The notes beneath the pieces were generated by a model. It saw nothing but the letters and a program-made list of their open reading frames with translations. It had not been told where the DNA came from and searched no databases. Source: Blepharisma japonicum (lineage: Eukaryota; Ciliophora; Heterotrichea; Heterotrichida; Blepharismidae). Taken from it: 64,000 bases of DNA. Of this stretch, positions 32,701 through 45,800 are shown piece by piece. Both the position numbers and the translations under genes were made by a program. Location: positions 124,001-188,000 of the forward strand of contig CATKHK010000051.1 in the NCBI GenBank assembly GCA_949751835.1. The letters run 5' to 3'. How positions within the stretch are numbered: position 1 is the stretch's first letter; the number at the start of each line of letters is the position of its first letter.

Positions 32701-33250
32701 GATAATCAGTTTTTGATACCTGGGACCGTGAAGAATTATAGCACAAGGAGAAATATAAATAGCATTTTATGGTTTGCTATAAAGTTAAAAGCTTTCTAAT
32801 TATTAAATTCTTTTATCAAGAATTTGAAAAGATGAGATTTTTCAATAGGGCAAATAAAAGCCTAGTTTTCTTCTCATAGAATAATTTTGATTTAAATCTG
32901 TATAAAATAATTGCTCTATGAATAATTATCATTCTACAATATAAAATCTTTTTTCAACATCATAATTAATGATTAAGGACTTATCATAATTTTTTTTAGT
33001 TTGGGTTTCAAATTTTGAAAATGAATAAATATTAGCAATTAAATTATATTTAAACTATTTGAATAAAATTCTTTTGAAGAATCCTTATGCAAAATATTAA
33101 AGTAATTGCAAATTGATTTTAATCATTTAATATAATGTCGGAACCAGTAATAATAAAAAAGTTTAGCTTTTCTAAAATATTTTTAAATAGAACCTCATAG
33201 AGGGATAATTCTAATATTATTATAATAATTACTCTGGCACATAATAAAAT
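32701..33250. other. AT-rich gap before the PAS membrane array
   Basis: The presumed 5' flank of gene A. Very AT-rich; I found no convincing match to the paralogs, no ORF and no RNA gene. Confidence 0.5.
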
Positions 33251-36200
33251 ATGCTAGATGAATTTGATAATTCAACAAAGAATAATTCCACCACTCAATC
33301 TGAAAATTTACATTATATTTCTCCATTTGAAGCAATAAAATCAGCAATCATCGATCACCTTGAAACCTTTTTTAGACCTAAATACAATATTAAAACAAAG
33401 CTAATTGCGCAATTTTTTACTGAAATCACTATAGCATCAATAAATTGTTTACAGCTTATAAATCTTTTATGATATCCAGATATGAATATAACCGACTGGA
33501 AAACTTATATGGTTTATTGAAGCTATGCCAGCATTTTTTCTTTTGATAATATCATAGCAATGTGAAAATTTACAAAATTAGCATTTTATATCAGTTCAGC
33601 CATTTTATGGGGTTGCATAATTTCTTTAATTATCATAGGCACAGCAAAACATCAAGGTTGAGAATTTTCAAAATATGCAGTTTATTTGCCAAGTAGTATT
33701 CTTGGATTTATAACGTCTTTAGGGTTTGTGCCTTTTCTCATGATATTTTTAACCGTTACTAAATACTCAGTGAGACCTGATCTTACTGTTTGTGAGTACA
33801 ATTCACTGACTGCTGAAGATTTAAATTTAGGATTATTTGGATCAATCATTGGTATTATTTCTGGAACATTTTTAATCATATTAGCTCTAATTTATGAGTT
33901 ATTTACAGCAGATATCAGACATTCATTTGCAAATAGAAATATAAGAGCTAGAGCATATTCAAATCTGGATATAGCAATTATTTTTTTTAAATCACTTATG
34001 GTTATCTTATATGTCTATGTAGCAAATGCAGGGGTAAATTGGTACATTATATTTTTTATGCTTTCTTCAGCAATTTTTTCATATTTGACATTTAAATTCA
34101 ATTCCTATTATAATCCTCTTTTAAACTCCATCAAAATTTCGCAAACGTTTATTATTTTTGCTGTATCTCTAAGCTTTTTAATTGGCGAGGTCATTGATAA
34201 TTCACTAGCTATTCTATTATTATGCTTATGCGTGATCCCATTGGCAATTGCTATTTTTATTGTAAAATTATGAAATTATATAAAAAATTCTTCCTATAAA
34301 GGAGCTGTACGCGATCAGTATGAATTTGAACTGCAATTAAGAAAAATTTTAACTGACCAATCTGCTAATCCACAAACAGCAATTGATGCTTTTATTAATG
34401 CTCGAAAGTCTTTAAGGTTCAAATTAAATAAACTTTTTATTGTATGGGAAGCAAATTATTGTGTCTACACAATAAAAGACGTTTGTTTATCAAGAATAAA
34501 GCTTGCAGAGGCTGGCAATGCTTCATATAGTATTGAAGGAGAAATTCAAGAATGAAGATTAAAAAAATATTTAGATAGCAACAAAGACAAAGCCCCTGCT
34601 TTGAAATTTTTATTATTTTTGATTGATTTAGAAAAAGCTCGACAAGCAGACGAACATCTATGCTATTATCTTACAGAGCTTTGGGCAGAAATCATAGCGA
34701 AAAATCCTAGGCTCGAAAAACTAGAAAAATTAGCAAATAATTCCACCGAATTAATATATAAGGCTAAAAATCTCTATAACTCGATGATCGATATCAAAAG
34801 TAAAAAAGTTTATGAACTCTACGGAGGACTACTGCAAAATATTCTTCATGAGTGTGATCATGGTGCGAGAATTTTGAGCAAAATTAGAAGGATTAGGCCG
34901 ACTGATTCTTTCATGAGATATGAAATTAGATTAACTAACTATGAAGAAACAAATGGAAATATGCTAATTTCTGCAAATAAAGACAATTTAGGATCAATTG
35001 TATTTATTAATGATATTGGATCTCAAATCCTAAAAGGTAAAATTTATGAAATATTAGGAAATCAAGTTTCAACGTATATTTCTGCTCCCTATTCAAGCTA
35101 TCATTCTGAGTATTTAAAAAATTTCGTTGAAAATTGTACGAATCCAGTAGTAGAAAAGCCAAGCTCTTTATTTCTTCTTAATCAACTTGGATTTTTAAAT
35201 GAGTGCCAGGTTCTTCTAAGACTTACAGCACTTGGAAATTATCTATATTTTATGATGTCATTTAAGCTTTATAGAACTTCAAGACAAGTTGCATTAACTT
35301 CTGAAGATGGGCTTATATACAGCCACAGTGAAGGCTTTTCAGATTGAATTACTGAGCCATTGAAATCATTAAGAAATCAATATTTATCTGATCTCTTGCC
35401 TGGCATTACCCTCCCACAGGTTCCTCTCTATGAGCCTATTTTACTGAATATAAAAGAAAATAATATCGCTTTAGTTCATGGAATAAAATATTTTAAAAGT
35501 ACAGATATTCACTTTGTCCTATTAATAGTTGAACAGTCCGAAATTGATGTTTGGCTTGAAAATAATGATATTTTGCAGCTTGAATACTTTGGAAAAATTG
35601 ATTCCTTATCAAAAATAGAACTTATTGAGCCAGTTCATGTAGAAAGGCAAATTGAGCAAGATAGAGTCAAATTCAACTTAAAAACTTCAAATAGTAGCAA
35701 TAATCATACCACAGCTCAAGAAGAGGCTGAAATTGAAATAGTTTCTGGAACAACAAAATTTTCTGAAGTGCGCAAAGAAAAGCGTTTTATTGAAGACAAA
35801 TCACTATCTGCTTCATCCTCATATTTATCAAACACGAGCTCTTCTCAGGATAAAAAAGGTAAAAAATATTTAGATTATGGAAAGACAATTGTTCAGCTGT
35901 CTCTAGCGATATTAAAACGATTTAAATGGGTTTTATTTTTTTCGGTAAATTTTACTTAGGTCATTGTGGTTATCTCTACTAATATAGCGATTGCGATTTA
36001 TACAACGCATGCTGTTAACCATTCCAGATCAATAGATTCTTTTAGCGCTCTAGGGAATATTTTATTTGATTTGGTGCATATTGCTGAGAATGTTAGAAAT
36101 TTAGACTATATAATTGACTATAAGCCTTCAATTTTAGAAACCAGACTTCAACCCATAAGAAAAGCATTAAGCGAGCTAAATGATTCTCATAATGGGCTTT

Positions 36201-37513
36201 TATCTAATTTGACATCATGAAGTTATTGTGAAGCTTCTAGAATTGTCATTGAAGATCTTGTTCCTTTATGAAACTTTGATAATATCCCTAAAATAGAGCA
36301 TTTCAATTTTTTCGATGCTATTCAAGATTTCATTGCTAAAGTAAATTTTATTTAGACAGAAATTATTGTAAAAAATGCAGAAAAACAGGATTATGCTCCA
36401 AAAGAAGCAGAGTTTGTCATGGTAAATGGAGTTGGCAAGCTATATTCTGCCACAAACAAAACTATACACAGCTTGGTTCAATGTGAAATTGAGATAATTT
36501 ATGAAATTAGCCAAGCAATTGCATTTCTGTTTGTTTTTGGAGTGGTAATATTAGGAGCTTGCTTTTCAATTTTGGCAGCATTTATTTTATTAATCTGTCG
36601 CAAATATAATAATTTATGACAATTCATCAAGCAACTGACTCATTTATCATACTTTGACCTTAAAAGTGCATGCATAGATCGACTATCTATGATTCACGGT
36701 ATAGAGTGAATAGAATCTGAATCTGAAAATCTCAATAAAATTAAAACTAATTTGACTCCCTTGAAATTTAGCACACACAAGAGATATTTATGGAGATTAG
36801 CAATCTTTATTGTATTAACAATTGCTTATTATATTGTTGTTAATTTTGTTTTATATCCGAAATGCGAGCATTATTTAATTGTTAGGCCTAAACTATTAGA
36901 AATTTACATTAATAGAAGAGCTTTAGTTCCCCTTATTGATTTTTGAACAATTGATGGAATTTTAGGAAATAATAATATAACACTAATAGATCAAACTGAT
37001 GGGATTGATTTTTTCAAAATATTTTTATCGGAAGTAGATGATGAAATACATTGATTAGAACATGAAAATCTCCGTTTAATTAAAAATATAGATTTCATGA
37101 GTGATGAGCTTTTAATGAGGATTTTTGAAACTGGAAACAATAGAAGTTTTGAATATGGAACATATGCATATGCAAATTTACTGATGTTTGATGCAAAAGC
37201 ATATTTTTCAAATTCAAAATCAGCAGCTTTTCAAGATATTGAGATCTTTAGAAATAATATGCAATTATTGGAAGATGAAATGACATCTAATTTTGGGCTG
37301 ATTGATAAAAGTTCGCAAGGGTTTATAATGAGTCAACTTAATCATATCATTTATGCAATTACTGCGTATTCGTTGATTTCTGCGTTATTATTTTTCTTGT
37401 ATTATTTACCATACATTAATCAAGAAAAGAAAAAACTGCTTAAGATTCAGGATATAATGATTTTAATACCTGGAAGTGTAAAACACTCTAAATTAAATGA
37501 AAATATAAAATAA
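33251..37513 (+). CDS. PAS-containing multipass membrane protein (TmcB/TmcC-like), copy A, two introns
   Basis: 1,410 residues after splicing 35945-35959 and 36341-36355. The N-terminal third is multipass (about seven helices, from about residue 60 to 345) with the family signature YELFTADIRHSFANRNIRARA. A cytoplasmic helical linker (WEANYCVYTIKD, SIEGEIQEW, RLEKLEKLA) leads to a PAS domain at about 565-700 (LISANKDNLGSIVFINDIG ... GNQVSTYISAPYSSYHSEY). A Ser-rich linker, a helix (WVLFFSVIVVISTNIAIAIY), a long probably extracytoplasmic segment and three further helices complete it. PAS membrane proteins of this kind are abundant in ciliates and called TmcB/TmcC-like in databases; the function is unknown, and PAS suggests sensing of a ligand, redox state or light. 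TGA Trp are frequent. Confidence 0.85.
35945..35959 (+). other. Intron, 15 nt, phase 0
   Basis: GTAAATTTTACTTAG, within gene A between VLFFS and VIVVIS. Copies B and C have an intron at the same place. Confidence 0.95.
36341..36355 (+). other. Intron, 15 nt, phase 0
   Basis: GTAAATTTTATTTAG, gene A, after DFIAK. The same site is used in B, C and the relic. Confidence 0.95.
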
Positions 37514-38081
37514 ATAGCATTTTCATTTTTATAAATTAAACAAATATAAAGCATTGTATGAGTCCATCACTGCATAAAGAAGGTGCAAAGCTTTTAATCA
37601 AAGTTATTTTAAATTTTCGTGAGAATAATAATTCTTTAAGATCTCTATTTCAAACTGGTATTCAATGAGCGATTCATTATCAATCAGAACTAAGCTATGC
37701 CTATTAAACAATTTTTGATTATAAAGAAGATATCAATTTGTTTCCTTGGCTCAAATGCCGCCTTTTATAATGTTATTATGCCTTAATCTGTGAGTCCTGA
37801 AAAATTTCTCCAGGTTGGGCATCGAAGTTTATTCTAAAATAAAGTATCTCATAAAAATAATTCTTTTTCAGGAAAAAATTCTTTTCTAATTTAATATAAT
37901 TTGATGAGAGTAATATTACAATAGGCTTAGATTATGACTCATATCCAGCCATTTTCTTAATATTTAATATTTATATCAATATTCAAAACATCAAATAAAA
38001 CTATTAAGCCAGTAAGAGCACTCCTATCAAATATCATATAGTTTTAATTCTTATTTATCATAAAAATGTATAGTTAAAATA
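37514..38081. other. Intergenic region between array copies A and B
   Basis: Contains a broken coding-like stretch (listed separately). The remaining ~240 bp before gene B are AT-rich and featureless. Confidence 0.5.
37558..37842 (+). pseudogene. Possible short gene remnant
   Basis: From an ATG at 37558 one frame runs 94 codons to a TAA, with only two internal TAA codons (at 37705 and 37768), about a third of what chance predicts in such AT-rich DNA. The translation looks protein-like: SLHKEGAKLLIKVILNFREN, then LFQTGIQWAIHYQSELSY, and later FPWLKCRLL and WKISPGWASKF. No family was recognised and it does not match the neighbouring array. It may be a decayed gene or a short 49-residue gene plus chance. 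Confidence 0.35.
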
Positions 38082-41000
38082 ATGCCTAATCTTATCATTG
38101 AAATTCCCTCTATCTTTAAAGAAAATAAAATGGTCAATTTTATTTCAGAGCTCACAGCTAATGACTTTACTGCAAATAAAGTGAGAAAACTTCATACAAG
38201 ATCTTTTAAAACACAGCTTAAAGATGCAATTTTTGAAGCTTTTAATACATATTTCAAGCCTAAATATCGATACAAAATGAAGCATTCTGTTCAGATGTTG
38301 TTTGAAATTTTGATAAATTCGATTTACTGTCTTCAACTTTTAACACTTGTTTTGCATCCTGGAGTAGATATTAATGGTTGAGATCATTATACGCTTATTT
38401 GATACATAATTGGTTGTTTTAGGTTTGATAATATTTGTGCCGATCTGGGAGTTTTAGATTTTTGTTTTTATAGCTCAGTTGGTATGATTACAATAGCATT
38501 TTTTAGTTTATGTGTGACATCCTTGTTGTGCTATATAAAATACTCAATTCCAGGAAATTTAGCATATTTTCCTGGGAAATTACTAGAATTTTTATCAACA
38601 ATTGGATATCTCCCTATTTTAATGATAAATTTAATTGTCATTAAATACTCGTTTAATCCTGATTCAAAAATAGATGAATACAACTCAAACCGATCCTTGA
38701 ATATGAGCGCAATTTCTGTATTATGAGGGATAATAGGAATATTCTGTGCCTTTATAGTGTATGCATTAGCAGTAATTCATGAGCTTTTTACCGCTGATAT
38801 TTGTCATTCATTTGCTGAGCGAAATATAAGAGCCAGAGCTGATACAGGAATTGACATAAAAGTATTGAAGCATAAAACAGCTATAGCTGTTATTTATGTC
38901 TTTGCTGGAATTGCTAACATAACTATTTATCATCTTTATATCATGATTTCAACAGGAATTTTATCCTACTTGATGTTCAAATGCAGCTCTTATTTTAACC
39001 CTTTTGTTGATGCATTAAAAATTTCAGTAATCCTTGGAATATCAATTTTCGATGCTTTTTTTTTGCTTGCTTTGTGGACAGATGCAGCAGGTGTGGTGGT
39101 GCTGCTAAGCATTGTTATTTTGCCGCTTATATTTCTTGTGCTTCTCAACTATATCAGCAAGCTTTCAAGGAGTTATGCAAACTCAAGAATGGCTATAGTA
39201 GATCAGCATTCTTTTGAACTAAATATGAGACATATGCTGATTGATAGAACTGGGGCTTTTAGTGCTAAAGTGGTAGATAAATTCATCGAAGTTTATAAAG
39301 CTCAATCATTCCCTATAGAAAAGCTGCTTGTTGCTTGGGAAGTAAATTATTGTATACATAGTATTAAAGATCTCGGCCTGGCAAGGATAAAGTTTGCCAG
39401 GATGACCGATGCCAAGCATAGTATGGACGGAGAAATCCAAGAATGAAGAATCAAAAAATCATTAGATTGCAATATGCAAAATTATTCAATAGAGTCTGAT
39501 TTTTTATTTTATTTAATTGACTATGAAGAAGTCGAAAAAAATGATGAAAAATTATGTTTAAGACTTTTAGCATTGTGAAATGAAATTACATGTAAAAAAC
39601 CAAGGTTAAATAAACTGGAAAATTCAGCCCATAAAGTTTCAAAATTAATTGAGAAGCTTAGAAATAAGTATATGTCTTTAATTACTTATAAGCATGCGAA
39701 GGCATATGAAATGTATGGGACCTTTCTAACGAATATTTTAAACGAAAATCAATTTGGGAATTTAATTTTGAATAAGAGAAACACATTTATCAATAATGCT
39801 GAAATTAGGACTAAAAATGAAAGAAAATTGATGAAATTTGATGATGAAAATGGAATTCTTCTTATTTCAGCAAGCAAACAAGATTTTGGTGATATTGTGT
39901 ATATAAATCAAAAGGCAGCTGAAGCGCTTGAAGAAAATATTCATAGCGCAACAGGGAATAAAATTTGGCAATATATTCCAAAGCCATATCAAGATCCTCA
40001 TCCCACTTATATGAAATCGTGGGTAGAAAATTGCAAATCAACAGACGTCCCAACCCCAAGTTCGTTGTTTTTCTTAAACCAAATGGGTTTTCTGCTAGAG
40101 TGCCAAGTTTTGGTCAGACTAACTGCATTTAATGGGCATCTTTACTTTATGGCAACTCTAAAGCTAATCCAATCTCTCCGGCAAGTTGCTCTTATATCTG
40201 AAAATGGTTACATATATGCTCATAGTTCGCATTTTTTAGAATATCTCAGTATGAAGAAAAATTTAAACCCTTGCCAATGGATTCAAGAGGTAATTCCAGA
40301 TATAAATTTTGAATCTATGCAAATTTATGAACCAGAAATAATATCACCAAGAGGTATTGACATCGCTGTAGTCCACTGTATAAAAAACTACTTAAGATCA
40401 GAAATTAATTATGTTTTGCTTATTACTGATCCTATAGAAATCAAGCAATGATGCAAAGGGTTAGACTATAACCAGCTTGAATACTACAAAAGACTTGAAA
40501 CTGTTGCTGAAACAGAAAATTTTAATACAAGTATGGAGATTACTAAAAGCTCTAAAGATCCTGTATCAACAAAAAAGAGAGTTCATTTAACTCATGAAGA
40601 AACTACTGAATTTTCTAATACATTAGAGCTCTCAAGAATAGATGAAATTACTAAAAAACGAAAATTAAGCCATATTGATGATAGATCATTGACAGCTTCT
40701 ATTTTGCAAAGCAATTCCTCTTCAGTTGCTAAATGTAATTAATATCATAGCCCGAGGAAAATCAGTGATCATAAAATCTGAAGCCTCGTTAAAGAAATTC
40801 AAATGAATTTTATTCATTTCAGTAAATCCTACATAGATGATTGTAGTAATAGCTACAAATATAGCAATTTCTGTATATATATCGCAAGCTGTGTCTCACT
40901 CAAAGTCCTTTAACTCATTTAAAGATCTTGCTATTATTTTATACCGTTTAGCTTCATTTGCTGAAATTTCACGCTCAATTTATTTCAGCCTCCAATCGAA

Positions 41001-42354
41001 AATTGACTTTGACCAAAATATCGCTTTGATGAATGAAGCAATTGATGAAATGACAACTTATCATCAATCTTTATTTGATAATTTGCATGAGTGAAGCTAT
41101 TGCTCTAGCTCTCATATTGTAACTGATAATATAATGTCTGCATGAACAGAAGAGAGGAAACAAGAAATTTATTATACTAATTTGCTAGATGAAATACAAA
41201 ATAGCATTAATACTGTATTATTTACTTAGGCCAATCAATTAATAATAAAAGCAGCAAGATCTGAAAATTTTGATGATGAAATGAGGTATTTAATTTCTAA
41301 TGGACTTGAAAGTATATATCAGAGGGCCAATTCATCATTAGGAGAACTTGTTGATTGCGAAATGCAAAGGATTTCTGATAACTCTGATATTATCACTATT
41401 TTATTAGTTGTAGGATTATGCGTTTCAGGATTATGTACAATAGTGCTTATTTATTATATTTTCTCCATTAGCAATAAGTATAACATTTTATGGAATTTTA
41501 TCAAAAAAATCACTCATTTGTCTTATTTTGAACTAAAAAGATGTTGTCTAGAGCGACTTTGTTCAGTTCATGGAAATGACTATAATCAAGAAGAAATTGA
41601 TGCTGTATACCGAAATAAACCACCAGAAGATAAACTCAAATTTAAAGAAAATTTGAAATTTATCCTTCGGCTTTGCATCTTCTTGCTTATTACAACACTT
41701 TATTATATTTCAGTCCATGCTATATTATACATTAAATGTGAAGAACTTTTACGAGAAAGGCCTAAGTTACTAACAAATTATATTCGTAGAAGAGCTTTGG
41801 TGCCAAGGATTGATTTTTGGGCAAGGGAATCAGCTATATATGAAACTTCTATAGGATTGAAAACATTATTTTCAGAAAGCATTATTTTTAATAATCCAGA
41901 CACAAATTTGAATGAATCAATCAGCTTATTCAAATCAGCAAATGCTCAGCTGAGAGATTTCATGAACTATATGTCAAGCAGTCTGAAATCGAATCTGTAT
42001 GAGCATTCTGATCAAAGTCTTGAGTATGATTATGGAGCTGTTTGAGTAAATAATTTATTAATTTTCGATTCATTGAGATTAGAAAATATTGAAGGAGAGA
42101 AAATGGAAGACATTATGGAATTAACTAGCCAATATGCGGCAATGCAGCAATACATGAAAACAAATTTCGACATTATCAACAAGTCGTCAGAAAATATGAT
42201 TTCAGATGTATTGGACTATATTATTGACTTAGTTGTTTCATATACAATCATGTCATTGCTCTTGTATTTATTTTATTATTTGCCTTATCTTTCTGGTGAA
42301 ATTAAAAGGCTCTATAAGCTTCAATTAATCATAGCAATTATACCTAAAGCATAA
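38082..42354 (+). CDS. PAS-containing multipass membrane protein (TmcB/TmcC-like), copy B, three introns
   Basis: 1,408 residues after removing introns at 40735-40750 (16 nt), 40822-40836 and 41215-41229. The layout is that of copy A: multipass N-terminus with HELFTADICHSFAERNIRARA, linker (WEVNYCIHSIKD, MDGEIQEW with TGA Trp), PAS (LISASKQDFGDIVYINQKA ... GNKIWQYIPKPY), Ser-rich linker, a helix (FKWILFISMIVVIATNIAI), extracytoplasmic segment, then helices ILLVVGLCVSGLCTIVLIYY, LCIFLLITTLYYISVHAIL and a last one near the C-terminus. Identity to A is modest overall and concentrated in the signature blocks, so the duplication is old. The 16-nt intron lies in the Ser-rich linker and is absent from A and C. 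Confidence 0.85.
40735..40750 (+). other. Intron, 16 nt, phase 1, unique to copy B
   Basis: GTAATTAATATCATAG, after SSSVAK. It has an in-frame TAA, and its 16-nt length is required to bring the two flanking frames together. Confidence 0.88.
40822..40836 (+). other. Intron, 15 nt, phase 0
   Basis: GTAAATCCTACATAG, gene B, between ILFIS and MIVVIA; same site as the first intron of A and C. Confidence 0.93.
41215..41229 (+). other. Intron, 15 nt, phase 0
   Basis: GTATTATTTACTTAG, gene B, between SINT and ANQLII; same site as the second intron of A and C. Confidence 0.93.
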
Positions 42355-42899
42355 AGAACAATTGTACAAATAAGTTATTGAAGAAAACGATGATGTAAAA
42401 AGCAATATGAAATTTGCCTCATAATTTTTAATCATATCTTTTAAATTTCAATCAAGAAAATTGCATAATTCAATAATATAGCAGTATAGTAAAATTATAT
42501 GCCTTTAATTCTTTATTTAATTAAGACTAATTAGCGTGAAAACATAAAATCATTATAATTGAAGCTAATGCTGAGGATATATTGTCAATAGATAGAAATT
42601 TTAAATTATTAAAGTTTAATTTTAATTTTAATATGAAAGATATCAATTCCTAATAATTCCTAAAAATCATCTAATCGTTTCAAACAAAACAATTATTATT
42701 TTTATACTATATTACTTATTGCATAAACAAATTAATTAGCTATTAAAATAAGTCTTTATTTTTATTGATTTAGCACAAATAATAAAATCTCAAAATCACT
42801 GCCAAAATATTTTTTTGACATTAATTTATTATATGGTTTACCTAAATCAATAGAAATATTTCGCAATCTTAAAATTCATTAATTTTATTATAAATATAA
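42355..42899. other. AT-rich gap between array copies B and C
   Basis: No ORF, repeat or match to the array genes was seen. Confidence 0.55.
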
Positions 42900-45800
42900 A
42901 TGCTCGATGAAGATATAGACGCTGAAACTAAAAAATTGTTCTTCTCAAACAAAACAAAATCATGAAAAAAATCAAACATTTGGAAATTAAAAAATGTGCT
43001 TCTTGATAATCTTGGAATAATATTCAAACCTTTATATGACAATAAAACCAGAAAGCGAAACCAATATTTAGTTGAGATTATAATAAATACCATTAACTGT
43101 TTTCAAATACTTTCATTTACTTGGTACCCTAATATGCCTATTTCAAACTGAAATCACAATTTTTTGGTTTGAAAAGTTTTAAGCTATTTTAATATTGATA
43201 ATATGTGTTCTGAGATGGGTGTTGTCAATGCTTGCTACTATGGAGCTTTAATATATTTAGGATTATGCTTCTTAGGCTTTATAGCAGTTTGCATTTTAAG
43301 TTATATGAAAAAGAATATTTCTGATTTTTTTGTTTATTTAGTTACAAACTCTTGAAGCTTTTTTGCAACAGTTGGATTTTTGCCATCCTTTATGCTCTTT
43401 CTAACTATATGGAAATATTCAACATTTTCTTACACAAATGGAACAGAATTCTCTGATATGAATATAAACGATTGGAATTTTGGTGCTCCCGGAGCAGTAA
43501 TAAGTATAGTTGGGGTATTATTATTAGTTAGTGGATCGCTAATGTATGAATGATTTACTGCTGATATCTGCCATTATCATGCCACAAAAAATCTTATTTC
43601 TAAATCAAACTCTCATGGCGGGGTCAATATTTTATTTTTTAAAATGCTAATTGGTTTGATGTATTTATTTCTTGGATATCTTCATATTGTATGATATGAA
43701 ATTTGCATAATTATAGTGTGTGCTATTCAAGGCTACTCAATGTTTAAAATAAACAGCTATTATAATCCCATAATGAATTCAATTAAGATTTCAAGATCTC
43801 TTACAACATGCCTGTGAACCCTAAGTTTCATACTAGGGCATTGGCTAGATGACGCATATGTCATCATTTTTTTAAATATTTGCTTTGTACCCACCATTTT
43901 TGCTCTTTCTGTCTACATCTTAAGCCATAGATTGCAAAATAAATGAAAGGATTTGAGGTCTCTTAAAAACCAATACGAATTTGAACTTCAATATAGACAT
44001 CTATTTATCGATAAAAATGAAAAAGATTGCGAAAAGGTATTAGATCTTTTTATTGAGACAAATAAAATATCAATGTTTGTCAAAGACAAGCTAATGGTTG
44101 CTTGGGAAGCCAATTATTGCATTTGAAATATGAAAAATATAAGGCTTGCAAAAATAAAGTTTGTGAAAATGAAAGAAATGAATAGCAGCATTGAAGGAGA
44201 TATTCAAGAATGAAGAATTAAAAAAAATATGGATAAATATCAAGATAACTCATCTATATTTTCTTATCTAATTGAACTAGACAGAGCTGTTAAAAAAGAT
44301 GAAAAATTATGCAATTTATTAATGCTACTGTGGAATGAAATAATTGCTAAATCTCCTAAACTGGAAAGACTAGAAAAATTGTCATACAAAATCCCAGATG
44401 AAATTCTAAAAACAAAAAAACAATATGAAGTGTTAATTGATATGAAGAACTCAAGCATATTAGAAAAATATGGAACTTTATTAAATAACATTCTCTGTGA
44501 TTATGATAAAGGAAACATAATTTTGACGAAAATGAAAATCGTCCAAAAAGCAGAAAAACATCATGCAATTTATGACTCTGATAAAGGAAGCATATTAATT
44601 TCAGCAAATAAGAATGATTTTGGCAAAATAGTGATAATTAATGACAAAGCAGCAGAAATATTGAAAGATTCAAAATTTGATATAATTGGAAGTGATTTTT
44701 CTGACTATATTCCCCCCCCTTTTGCATACGGACATGCAGAAATTGCTAAAAATTACATAGAAAATTGTAAATGCCCTGATGTTACAAAGCCATCAAACTT
44801 GTGGGTTATGGATTTAGAAGGGTTCATAAAAGAATGCGAACTTTCTATAAGCTTAACTACATATGAATCTTATATGTATTTTGTTGTATCAATAAATCTT
44901 CTTCTTTCAACTAGGCAGGTCGCTCTTATTTCTGAAGATGGGTGTATCTATTGCCATAGCTATTTATTTCCATCATATATAGGAATTCCTCAAAGAATGG
45001 TGAAGCATGAATATATCCAAGATCTCCTTCCAAGCTTAAATTTCCCTCACATAACTCCTTTTCAACCAATCTCATTGAATTTTTCTGGACATGACTTAAT
45101 TGTGGTATATTGTATAGAAAAGATAAAATCAAGAAATATTAATTTTATATTAATTGTAAGAGACCAGAAAGAAATAGTATCATGAATGGAAGGAGAAGAA
45201 ATTGTTCAAAGTGAGACTATAATTAATATAATGAACTCAAGTATTGCAAATGAAATTAATTTTCAATTACTAGCTGCTGAGAATGAAAAAGTAAAATTTT
45301 CTTTTGATGATGAAGAGAACGAGCAGCCAGCTAATCAAACTGCAGAAGAATTACTTCCAACACAAAGCGGAGATAAAAAATTAAAAGAGGATAAGCCAAT
45401 TGATAGCTCTTCTGCGCAAAATAGCTCTTCTCAAGGCAATCAAAGTATTTTCTACATAGATAAAGGAAAAATTATTATAAATCAGTTAGAAAGAATTTTG
45501 AAAAATTTCAAACTTATTTTAATTCTCACTGTATCTGATATTTAGATAGTGGCTATGGTTGCAATGAATATTGCAATTTTTATATACATTTATGATGCAG
45601 TTTCTCATTCTTTGTCAGTAACTGTATTTGATCATCTTGGAGTAATATTTTTCAGGTTTATCTCAGTTGCAGGCTACGCAAGAGTTGTTGATTACAGCTT
45701 ATATGTAAATACAAATATCGAAAAGAACTTAAATATCTTTAATCGGGCTACAAATGATTTAGAGTCCATTGAAGATTCTATTTTATCTGACTATAAATGG

